Shown here piece by piece: positions 51,351-61,775 of a stretch of 64,000 bases of DNA. The stretch is from Solen grandis (taxonomy: Eukaryota; Mollusca; Bivalvia; Adapedonta; Solenidae): contig CM037790.1 of the NCBI GenBank assembly GCA_021229015.1, positions 51,902,997 through 51,966,996 of the forward strand, written 5' to 3'. The translations under genes and the position numbers were made by a program. The notes below the pieces were generated by a model, which ran no database searches, was not told the DNA's origin, and saw only the letters and a list, made by a program, of their open reading frames with translations. How positions within the stretch are numbered: the stretch's first letter is position 1; every line of letters starts with the position of its first letter.

Positions 51351-52446
51351 AACCTTGATCAGTTCTTAATTGCAAACCATAAAAAATTTCTCATTCTTGC
51401 TATTTAAACAATAATTTGTAGCTATTCTAATGAAATACTTTTCACTCATCAATTATACCCGATAAATCATTACCAAACATTTTTTATCAATAATAAATGC
51501 AGAGAACCAATATACCATCATTGTATTAAGGTCTAGTAATATTGAACTTCAATAAATCAAGCTGGCCTCAATCAACTAAAAGGCTTCCTAATTAACCATT
51601 TATGAAAAAACATAACTGTAAACTATAACTAATAACAACATGTACAAATGTATAAAATATCCTAGAATTTTAGGAAGATCTAACCATGCTAGGAGATCAG
51701 CCTTCCAATTGTGCCCAACAGACATTTTTTTCCTCCAAAATTGAAGAGATGTTTGCTAAGCTTGGGTACTAAAGTTAGGCTGAATTTAGTGGCCTTAAAA
51801 CTGTTAAAAAGAATTTCATATGGATTTTTCTCCCTTTCTTTATTTGGAGCAATTCATACTGACATCTTCTGCTCTTAAAATTTCCTAAAATTCATGCATT
51901 TTTCCCCAAAATAAATGTATTTACTTCTCCAATTCAAGAAAACTCTGCTTTTTGCCCAAAAAGTTTGGTTATTTATCGCATAGAAAAAAAAAGGAGTGCA
52001 AAATGTACATACATTTTCTTTAGTTGAAGAGATGCAATCCAGTAAATTGGAAAGTATCAGAATATAACCATGTATCCGACGGCTTGATCAGAATTGAAAA
52101 TGTTCCTATATGGTGTTAAACATATTTATCTGGTGCCTTAAGGATATAATCCTGCTTCTTGAAACTAAATTATATCTTGCTATTGACGATGAACATCAAT
52201 AATCTAGAACCAATGACTGCTATTGTTAGGATTTATCTCATGTTTTGAGGTTTAACAGTTAAAACTGCTCATTGATTTCGAAGACACAGGAGAAAACATA
52301 AAATGTGTATTCCCGGATGGCATTTATTTTGTTTTGCAATGGTGGAACATTTACTTGTGAAAGAAACAAAAAAAGAAAAACTTTAATCATAAAGAATCAG
52401 AAAGTTTTATGTAAATTATCAAGTGTGTGATAAACAAGTTCTTATA

Positions 52447-52463
52447 TGTGTGTGTGTGTGTGT

Positions 52464-52500
<37 letters not shown>

Positions 52501-52514
52501 TATATGTGTGTGTG
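52447..52514. repeat. (TG)n microsatellite
   Basis: About 68 bases of TG with a few TA/TT interruptions. Confidence 0.95.
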
Positions 52515-53225
52515 CATAAAATTAATGTGTGCTAGACAAACCACAGCCATTACAAACCAATCTCTGCGGGCCTGACTCAGGACTTGACATAATTTTAGTA
52601 ATAAACATATACAATAATTGTACCAAGTTTGGTAACAGTTGATCTAATTGATCACAATCTTCAAAGAAGCCATGTATATTATGCACAGGAAGCCGCATGA
52701 AGCCGTGAAAACTGACGACAATACCAAGCAACCTGTTAAACACGTTAGGTATGCTATCACATTATTCCAATACAAGATGTTACAACAGGATTTGGCCTGC
52801 TCTGTGTGGACAAAACTAAGGATCTTCACAGATTAGTATAACCTTCATCCCTAGAGTAAATCTTGTTAAGTCATAAAGCAAAAGAAATGTGTTAGACTAC
52901 TTTGAACTACCAACAAACCAGATCATATTGAAAACAATTATAACTCTGAGCAAGTCTTAAAGAGTGATTTATTATCCTATAGGAATGGATTATAATCATG
53001 GTTAAAAACCCTATCTGCTATATGAATATCTCTGCAGGTTGATCTGGTTTTACATACAGCCATTGATTGTTTTTGTTTTTTTAAATTGTATGTTATTGAG
53101 TTCATAAAATATGCTTTACAAGGGTACAGACTACACAATACATTCAACAGTGATCAAAGTTATATTGGTAACATTTAAAATTTTATAATCATTATTGGAC
53201 TTATTGCAAGTTTTATCTTAGAATT

Positions 53226-53418
53226 TTAACCCTTACAATGATGTGGGATCTTGTGGCTGCCTCTGCAACTAGTGCAGACCAAGATCAGCCTGCACATCTG
53301 TGCAGTCTGCACTGCTTTCTTTTCAGTCATAAATTTTCAGCAAGCACCTCCATAAATAACAAATGGTACAGTCCAAAATTTAGAAAGGCCAAGTCCAATC
53401 AAGAAATTTAGCATGTAT
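53226..53418 (-). mobile_element. Third TTAA-type MITE family (incomplete)
   Basis: It starts TTAACCCTTACAATGATG and contains the hairpin-prone block GTGCAGACCAAGATCAGCCT then GCACATCTGTGCAGTCTGCAC. It closes in a GAAATTTAGC block but lacks a clear right-hand TTAA end. I recognise similar dispersed sequence as common in heterodont bivalve genomes (memory, not searched). It is non-coding. Confidence 0.5.
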
Positions 53419-53787
53419 AATAAAGATTCAAACTAAATCGTAAGGGAGGGGGGTGTTTATGTACCACCTTGCTTCCAGACATAAACCTAAAACAAATTTA
53501 TGAACTCAAATTTTCATCAAGATTGTTTGGACACAAACATAATCCAGTCAAAACATAGTTTCTGGAATAATGTTTGGAATGCAAAATAACCAAAGCAGGA
53601 GAAGCTTCACTTGCAGCTTGCTGGTGACCCAGATATTCTTTGGTTCAGGACTTCGAAGATCAGGATAGACTGTGTAGCTTTTCTATTCCTTTGGGTAAAC
53701 ATGTAAACTACTAGTGATAGAGACCCAGACTGAAATCACATGAATAACAAATGTTAACTTTGAAGGAGAAGCTGATCTGAATTGTAA

Positions 53788-54410
53788 CATCTTTCCCATA
53801 TGGAGGAGGCATATAGACCATATTGTTCTATTCCATATGGAGGATTGAGGCATATAGACCAGATTTTTCTATTCCATATGGAGGGGCATATAGACCAGAT
53901 TTGTTCTTCCCATATGGAGGAGCATATAGACCAGATTTGTTCTTTCTATATGGAGGGGCATATAGACCAGATTTGTTCTTTCCATATGGAGGGGGCATAT
54001 AGACCAGATTTGTTCTTTCTATATGGAGGAGGTATATAGACCAGATTTGTTCTTTCCATATGGAGGGGGCATATAGACCAGATTTGTTCTTTCCATGTGG
54101 AGGGGGCATATAGACCAGATTTGTTCTTTCCATATGGAGGGGGCATATAGACCAGATTTGTTCTTTCCATATGGAGGGGGTATATAGACCAGATTTGTTC
54201 TTTCCATGTGGAGGGGGTATATAGACCAGATTTGTTCTTTCCATATGGAGGGGGCATATAGACCAGATTTGTTCTTTCCATATGGGGGGCATATAGACCA
54301 GATTTGTTCTTTCCATATGGAGGAGGTATATAGACCAGATTTCTTTCCATATGGAGAAGGCATATAGACCAAATTTGTCTCTTCATGTGGAGCAGGCATA
54401 TAGATCAGAA
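53788..54410. repeat. 37-bp minisatellite, about 17 units
   Basis: The consensus unit is TTGTTCTTTCCATATGGAGG followed by GGGCATATAGACCAGAT, with small indels near both ends. The unit has no stop codon on the minus strand. Because 37 mod 3 is 1, all three minus frames stay open for 134-162 codons, giving overlapping ORFs with repeated WKEQIWSI, ERTNLVYMPP and GKNKSGLYAP blocks. These are artefacts of the repeat unless translation is shown. Confidence 0.9.
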
Positions 54411-55457
54411 TTATCGGTCTCAACAGACCACTTGCAGTAAGTTTTTCATTACTACCTTGTGGATCAAACAGAAGATTGGTCTCTGCAATTTATGTCATCC
54501 ACCATAAATAAGGCCTTCAATGATGAGACATGATATTCTTAATCCTGAAGAGACTCAGAAGATGACTTCTGTTTGACCAGGTACTTCAATACTTTATCAT
54601 AGTTTTAAATGCATATCCTGAGTGAAAAGGTGTTCGGTAAAGTGTGTTTGGTCTGGTTCCATTACAAGCTGCTCCATTATAATGCAGATGGACTATGGAC
54701 ACAATTAAGTTATTAATTTGTTAATACATTGTCATAATTTTAAAATGCAGCCCAAAATAATGCAGTTTTCAAAATGTACAAACTTAATAAAAACTGCAAA
54801 TTTTAACTATATCCTTTCCATGATGAACACATTAACATCACTTTAATTTCAGTAACAATCGACAACATTTTAAACAATTGTGTCGTCTGAAAAACTCATA
54901 TGACAACTTTGACAAGAGCCAACCCATTTGTCTATTAACTTTAGTTCTGAAATCTACAAAGAACAGGAAGAAACGTGGCAAAGGGGGTGGAAACGCTAGA
55001 TAAGGAGTCTGCATCGCTAACGCCAAATTTGCCGAGATTTGGAAGAGAAGATGCGGCATTAAGACAGAATAAGTATTGATTTTCAGCGAGTTAAGGTTGC
55101 CGACACTGTTTGCAATTGGTTTTCCCTCATTCAAGGAATGGAGCTTTTGCTGAAAAGTAATCTAACATTTGGAGGGAAATTAACAACACTGCCTATATTT
55201 CCTATCTATCATTCGAATGAATTTTCATTCACTTGGAATCGTGGGTCATTACGAGCGACCCAAAGCTGATTATATTGAGTGGTTTCCTCTGTCTTAAAAT
55301 AAATTACCCCAACCATTAATCTCAAGCTGCAGTAAATCACCATGGCAACAATGAAACTTGGAAAATCCTAAAATTATACACAATGAAAATTAAAGCACTC
55401 CCCCACCCCCAAGAGCAATACAAGGGTTCTCACCAGGACTGTGAAAACTATGTCCTT

Positions 55458-55699
55458 TTAACCCTTTCCCTCATATAGACTCCTTTTGACGCCCTCAATA
55501 GGTATCACATAAAGCCTGATCTGCAGAAAACCACAGTTAAACCTTACCAAATTTAATTATAAAGTCCTCATTTCCAGACCACTGAGGAGCAGCGAACAGC
55601 ATAAAACCTGATCAGCCTGCGAGTTACTCGCAGGCTGATCTGGTTTTATGCTGTTCGCATAGGTCTTTTCATGGTGTCTTCTATGAGGGAAAGGGTTAA
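55458..55699 (-). mobile_element. TTAA-flanked hairpin MITE, family A, copy 3 (inverted)
   Basis: TTAA|CCCTTTCCCTCAT at the left and ATGAGGGAAAGGG|TTAA at the right delimit 242 bases. The internal sequence is the reverse complement of copies 1 and 2. The 67-base hairpin core lies at 55592-55658. The high similarity of three copies in one window suggests fairly recent spread. It is non-coding and would have needed a transposase from elsewhere. Confidence 0.85.
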
Positions 55700-56360
55700 A
55701 GGATTCTCTGAAAATTTTTTGTCCTTCAATATACATTTTTATAGAATATGCTTAGAATTTCCCCAAAACTGGAGTACTGGGGTTAGGCTAAGAACTCAGT
55801 GATGGTAATAATATTTCAATATTTTTTTTTTCATCTTTAACCATGAATTATCATAAGGTCCTGACGGTGTTCCATGGATGATCTATAAATAGATCTGTAT
55901 TGGGTCATAAAGCAATGGATCTCTCCGCTGTAAAGTGTAATTATCATCATGAAGTTCACAAATAATTGGTCTGGAACAGTGTGGACGCACACGAAATAAT
56001 TCTCCCGACAAAACGTGTTGCCTGAGAAAGTCTGTACGCCATTTTGTCACTGAAAGTGTTTAAACATTTGACACACTTTGGCGCTGTTCTTACATTTCAC
56101 GAATGTATAATTTTATCCTTAATTTATGTATTTGATTTGGGTTTACTGAATAACATAGCCCTAGATGGATAACACCTTCCCTCATAGCCTCCCAATGACT
56201 TCTGATTTAGAGGTAAGAGTTACCACATCGATTCTGAAATGCAGGCATGAATGTTGGTAAACTAGATTACAAGGCTTTCGCAAGTTAATTTAAATTCAAT
56301 CCAAAATTCCCCAATAAAATAGAGAACCAGTGTATATCTTCATCACCAATGTTACCAATT

Positions 56361-56383
56361 CATCATCATCATCATCATCATCA
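56361..56383. repeat. (TCA)n microsatellite
   Basis: Seven CAT/TCA triplets followed by CACCACCAC. Confidence 0.9.
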
Positions 56384-58284
56384 CCACCACTTTTCTCTCC
56401 ACAACTTCACTACATCAACTTAACACCAAACATTCCTTTCCTTTCCACCATGACCTCTTTTTAAAAACTCAAGTCTCTTTCTGTAAATCCCTAAAGAAAG
56501 TAGCCACTTCCAAAGCTCAGGACATTGAACCTGATCTACATGTTCATTAACAAGGCAAGACAGAGGCATATCCACACATATTACTCATCATCATATATAT
56601 ATCAGATAATGTACATGTGATCCCCTCCCAAAAACCTGCAAACCCAGACCTTATAACTAGAAACCACACTGTACGCTTCAACAAAAACGTGGAAAAAAAA
56701 CATCAACTCCCAAACGTGTTACACATCGCTACACAAAAACTTCTATAATTACCCCAAACATCAAAAGTCCCAATGGGTGTATTTAGTATCAGAGAGATTG
56801 TCCAGTATTTACAAATGGAACAAATACGCAAACAGATGCTATTAAGAGATATAAACCCATAGCCTATATTTTGATCTCTCAACTTCAACCATTTCCCATG
56901 CTGGGAACCACAGCTTGATATGGAAGCTGCCATTTTGGTTCTGTTCACTGGTGTGAAATACTAGGTTTCTGATGATAATTATTTTCTCGTGACGCTGCTT
57001 ACTGTTAACTTGCATGTAACTAATGAGCAATAGGGGATGAATAACTTTTTGATGCCATGCCACGCGAGTTTCACGAATCCGGTCTTCCATGCCCAAAGAT
57101 GTGATCTCCGAAAATAAACCATTAGAATGCCGCACAATCTGTCATGTTTGTTCAGCATTTCTGAGTGGATTTACTGTCATTTAGAACAACAAGTATCCTC
57201 TTAATTCTTGTAAACACCTCATTAGTAGAAATGATCAAAAATCCAGATTTCCGAGGTATTTTCTTTCTTTACTCTTTTCAATGGAGTTAAAATCAGTAAT
57301 CATCACGTTCAAAATGAATGAATAGGAATGGCCTGCATGTCCTTTATTTAACAAGCAGTTTTACTTTTTTTTATTAAATAATAGGGACTTAAGTGAATAT
57401 TATAGTTATATCACACATTCCTATATATTTCAAACTTTTATGAGGATCAGACTCTTATTTCAACATGCTAAATCAGCCTTGTTGTGGATTTTTACGTGGA
57501 TACATAATTATAAAGCTTTCAGAGCGAGCATGATCAAACAGGATGATTACAAATCACACCCTTTTTGGGTGGACTTTTCTTCTCACTCTGATAGGACGAA
57601 CAATAAGGCTATTCTGAAACCCTCGGTTTTTATCATTTAATATTTGTTCTTCGCCAGAAGCCCATCAGCTCCTCGGCTTCCCCAAGATATACCGAAGGAC
57701 CTTGTATAACACTGGTTAAATACTCATATCTTGAAATTGAAAAGAGGCTCCTTTGTTGCGGCATATCACCTTTATTGGACCATTGTAAGTCCTGAAGATT
57801 GTATACAACTAACTCTGACATAGAGTAAATAAAAGGCATAAATAAGCCCATGTAAAAACATGATAGCTGTCCTCGTGCGCTTGATACTACTTGATACTAA
57901 AGGGGAACAACAGTGAGAAAAGCGGGGAGGGAGTCGTTGGTCAGTATTTTAACATATTTACAGCACAATCGGTCAGCCCGCCACTGGACACTGGTCAGTA
58001 TAGGGGTCATCAAGATGACCAGTACATTGACAATGTACTGATAAAAGTCAGGTATTATGTTTACCATGCCATAAAAATGTAAGTACATGTCTGCCCATCT
58101 CTCTAACATATAGACTGACCTAGATAGAAGATTTAATGTGTATACCAATATCTTCCAATAGTCTCTTGATGACTCAGATGATATTCTGACACAAATTGAT
58201 CAGAATTTGTTATAATCATATTAGAAAGGTAATTCTGGCAGACTTAAGACTGTGCTATTTCTTAATTAACAAAAGCAGAAGAAT

Positions 58285-58366
58285 CATTTTATTTTTGGGC
58301 TCATTACCATTTTATTTTTGGGCTCATTATCATTTTATTTTTGGGCTCATTATCATTTTATTTTCA
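58285..58366. repeat. 23-bp tandem repeat, 3.5 units
   Basis: CATTTTATTTTTGGGCTCAT plus TAC/TAT begins at 58285, 58308, 58331 and 58354 (the last truncated). Confidence 0.9.
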
Positions 58367-58504
58367 ATTGAAGCCGCCTAACTGATACTTATTTTATACA
58401 TTTTGTTTCCTTTTTCTTTTCTTTTTCTTTTTTAGTTGTGTACCAATATCTATGAAAATGAAAGATTTTGGAGAAAATTCTGATAGTAATAAAAAGGAGT
58501 ATGC

Positions 58505-58731
58505 TTTACCCATTACCTTATGAATATTCATACAAACATTTTGAAATTCATGACTTCAAATTGTCAATGGAATATAAAATGATTGAATTTTCTTTGCCAT
58601 GCAGATTAAGTAGAATCTAAACTACAATATTGTATAATCAAACAGAGGAGACTCTGATCAAGAGCCGTCTGATCTGGGTCTGCTCTGTTTGCTAAGGCAT
58701 CCAAATGAGTCTATAAGAGGTAATGGGTTTA
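58505..58731 (+). mobile_element. TTAA-type MITE, family B, copy 2 (TTTA flanks)
   Basis: This has the same architecture and many of the same blocks as 21694-21951: CCCATTACCTTATGAATATT at the left, CAAACAGAGGAGACTCTGAT inside, then GTCTGATCTGGGTCTGCTCT and a right end GAGGTAATGGG. Each tip is flanked by TTTA instead of TTAA. It is diverged from copy 1 and therefore older or of a different subfamily. Confidence 0.7.
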
Positions 58732-61478
58732 ACAATGACTCCCGCAATTCCCTCCAGTTCTTCTAAATGAAATATTATCTGAATTCACTGGTGCTGTCAT
58801 CATTTCTTCAGATTTTAATATCAGGATAGTGGAATCTTCAAACTTCACATGTAAAAAAGCCATAAAATTCCATATAATACACTTAAAAACATTAAATGTT
58901 CCAGTAATCCATTAAAATGTAAAAGCGTGTGATTTTTAATTGCAATGATGGTGGTTAATAGCTTTGAATAACGTCCCCTCTTGTTATTTTGATGAACTGT
59001 AGCTGGCGCATTTCAGGAATCTATATTTAACACTTAGCTGCCATGGAAATCTTATAAAACATCTGCATGATTTTCATACTGGAGTTCATGTTCACTGTTT
59101 ATGCCATCTTGTTCAAAATTTAAGGTTGCCAATGAGTCATTATAAATAGGCTTTCATTGTTTTCGCACAAACTACATGTATATATGCAAAAGTGGGAGTT
59201 TTCAGACATCAATTAAAAAAATTATAGATAAATATCTAAAACATTGTGGAAAGTGGGGGAATTTGATTAAAAGGATTGATAAATTGGCGATGTTTTGATC
59301 ACTGAGCAATCAAGGGAGAAAGTTGTGATCAGCTGTCAAAACAGAAGTAACAGTTAAATAGCTGCATAAAATCATACATCAACATTACAGGGGTAGCCCC
59401 AGGCCACGTCTCGGACAATACAGTCAATGTGTAAGTGGTAGAGTAGATTTTTGGTTCCTAATTACTGTGACAGCTAGATGAGGAGCCCCTCCAACACAGG
59501 TGAGACATTGAGAGGGACCAAAGGATGCAGAGGTGTTGATAATTGACCCCTGACAGAATAGGAGAGGTATTTTAAGTGACCTTGAATTGTCTGGGTTACA
59601 AATGAATTGTGGGAAAGGGATCTGTGATCAGGGACAGGGTGTGAAAGTTCATGAACACCCTCAGGCTATTGGTCAGTTTTATAGTCAAGAGTAAAGGCAA
59701 CCATTATTGAAAAACGGTTCACATTTTAAGTTTTACCTGAATTTCCTGACATCAATGTGAGCTTTTATTGATCAAAATCAACCATTGGGTAACTGTTTAT
59801 GGATAATTAGTCCTTCAGAATGTGTTATAAATTAATATTTTCATAATTGGCTTTTCTTGTAAGGAAATGAAAAGTGTAATTGAATTAGAAATATAACATG
59901 AGACGTCTACTCAGCGAAAAATGGAATATATTGTATACAAGCCTTGCTTTTCTGCATCAAGTCACAATCAATTTGTATGTGTTAAGATCAATAAATAACA
60001 GGAAAATCCATTAATTTCTACGAGCCTTTTAAGTGTTTAGAATGAAGTGAATAATGGTCAAGCAAAATATGATTAAATAGTGTTGTGACTGTTTTTTTGT
60101 TGTTGTTTTTTTACAAAAGGAGAGTGTTTAAACACAGCATTCAAAAAATTAATATAAGCAGTATTTATAAATTTATAATCTGAAGCATTTACATAATTTC
60201 AAAACAAATGCACTTTATCCTCATCTGGCAAGTATGTGCATGTACTTTTATGGAACAAAATGATAACAGTTCAAGCCAAGTTGAGGGAGGAGATGCTTCA
60301 AAGGGTATCAAAAATAATTTTCCAGAATACAAAATTAATTGTCAGTTCATAATGCATTCATCACGATGGGTGTTTCTGAAAGTATATGTCAAACTTTCCA
60401 ATTAAAATCCAGCAATAATAGTATCATTAACAAAAACCATCAAAAAAGTTGTTGGGTCAAAAGACTGCAGCATTTCCAATGAACCTCTAAATCCTTGTCA
60501 TTAACCCTTATTTAAACGATTTTTTCCCTTTCTCTATGCTTGGGGTAAAAAATAGTATGGACGAATAGCAAATATTACCACCAATTAAAATAAATCACTA
60601 TAACCCACCTATATTCATTGCGTTAACCATCTATATTTATGTAAACCAAGTTTTCAACTGTAAATCTATATCCTGCGTATTGAAGCCAAACTTCAGGTAG
60701 GGCCATTTAGTGGGTAAGGCAATAATTATATACACATATCTTTACTTAAACCTTCAATTATAGATGATATACATGTTGTTCATTAGTCCGCCACATCTAT
60801 CTATAGAAAGGAATGGAGTTATGAAGGCCGAGAGTCTTGACATAGTCTAACGAGTGAAAAAAATATAACTGAAAGAGAAGATCTCTATTGAATACCATAT
60901 AATTAGAGCATCAATGCACGCGGCTTTGGAAAATCAACCTTGATTATGAATTATCGAGTGTGAATAGACAATTTTTTTAATACAGTTACCTTCAAATTAT
61001 ACCTCTTTGAAGGTTTGAATACAGAGAAGATTGTGAGTGATAATTTCCAAGCAAAAAATGCATATATGTATTGAACATATGAATGCCTACTGATTACTTG
61101 AGGGCTGGCAGTTTGATTGCGTTACGTTTGACATACAAAACTGATTCAGGCAGTGAAAGTTTTTGTTAAAAATCACTGCCTTCCAATCTTTTCTCAAGGA
61201 TTTTCTTTTGAGGGGTTGCGGTGACACCTGATAAATCAAGCAAATGTGCATAATGTGACATGGACATAAAATAGTTTATGAAATCATGCAAGAACATTTA
61301 CATACAAGGATTGTTTTTCCAAACATATAAAGTTCAAAATGCATGATAAATCCTTCTTAAAAAATGTCCTGACAATTTGGGATCTCTGTTATAATAGGGA
61401 AGAATAAAACCAAACCAAGGTTTGTTTGTTTGATGGGTATAACGTCCCACCATTCAAGCAAGGTAAAATGAAACCTAA

Positions 61479-61775
61479 TGGTGCAAGCTTGTGAATTACT
61501 TGCAGCATCTGTTGCTGAATGGTACACCCTATAAACTGTTCAATTCAACTAACAGAGATTACACCATTCAAGTTTTTAATGGCTTGAATCCTGCAGAAAC
61601 AGCTTCAGCTCGAAAAGCATTTTCAACTCTTTTTCAATTTTCCGAACATATAAACTGGATGGTTGAATCCAGTCTCTTGGTCTATTTTAAAGCCATTGAG
61701 AGTATGATCAACTCTATTCCTCTGGAAAAGTACTTTGCTATGCAGCGGATGTTTCAAGCTAAGAACATATTATGA
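61479..61775 (+). other. Unidentified open stretch, possible protein-derived fragment
   Basis: The plus frame is open for 98 codons (61479-61772) before TGA at 61773-61775. There is no ATG near its start; upstream in frame is a TAA at 61476. The translation is not low-complexity. It contains FNGLNPAETASARKAFSTLF, then INWMVESSLLVYFKAIESMI, and ends PLEKYFAMQRMFQAKNIL, an Ala/Glu/Lys mix that looks helical. I do not recognise a family. A possible acceptor (ACTTGCAG, to about 61505) precedes CATCTG, but no matching exons are visible. It could be a transposon or pseudogene fragment, an exon of a gene on the opposite strand to musashi, or chance. Confidence 0.25.

Noticed and set aside
53828..54423. 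Overlapping 134-162-codon minus-strand ORFs
   Set aside because: Entirely produced by a 37-bp minisatellite whose unit lacks minus-strand stops. All three frames are open, which argues against one coding frame.
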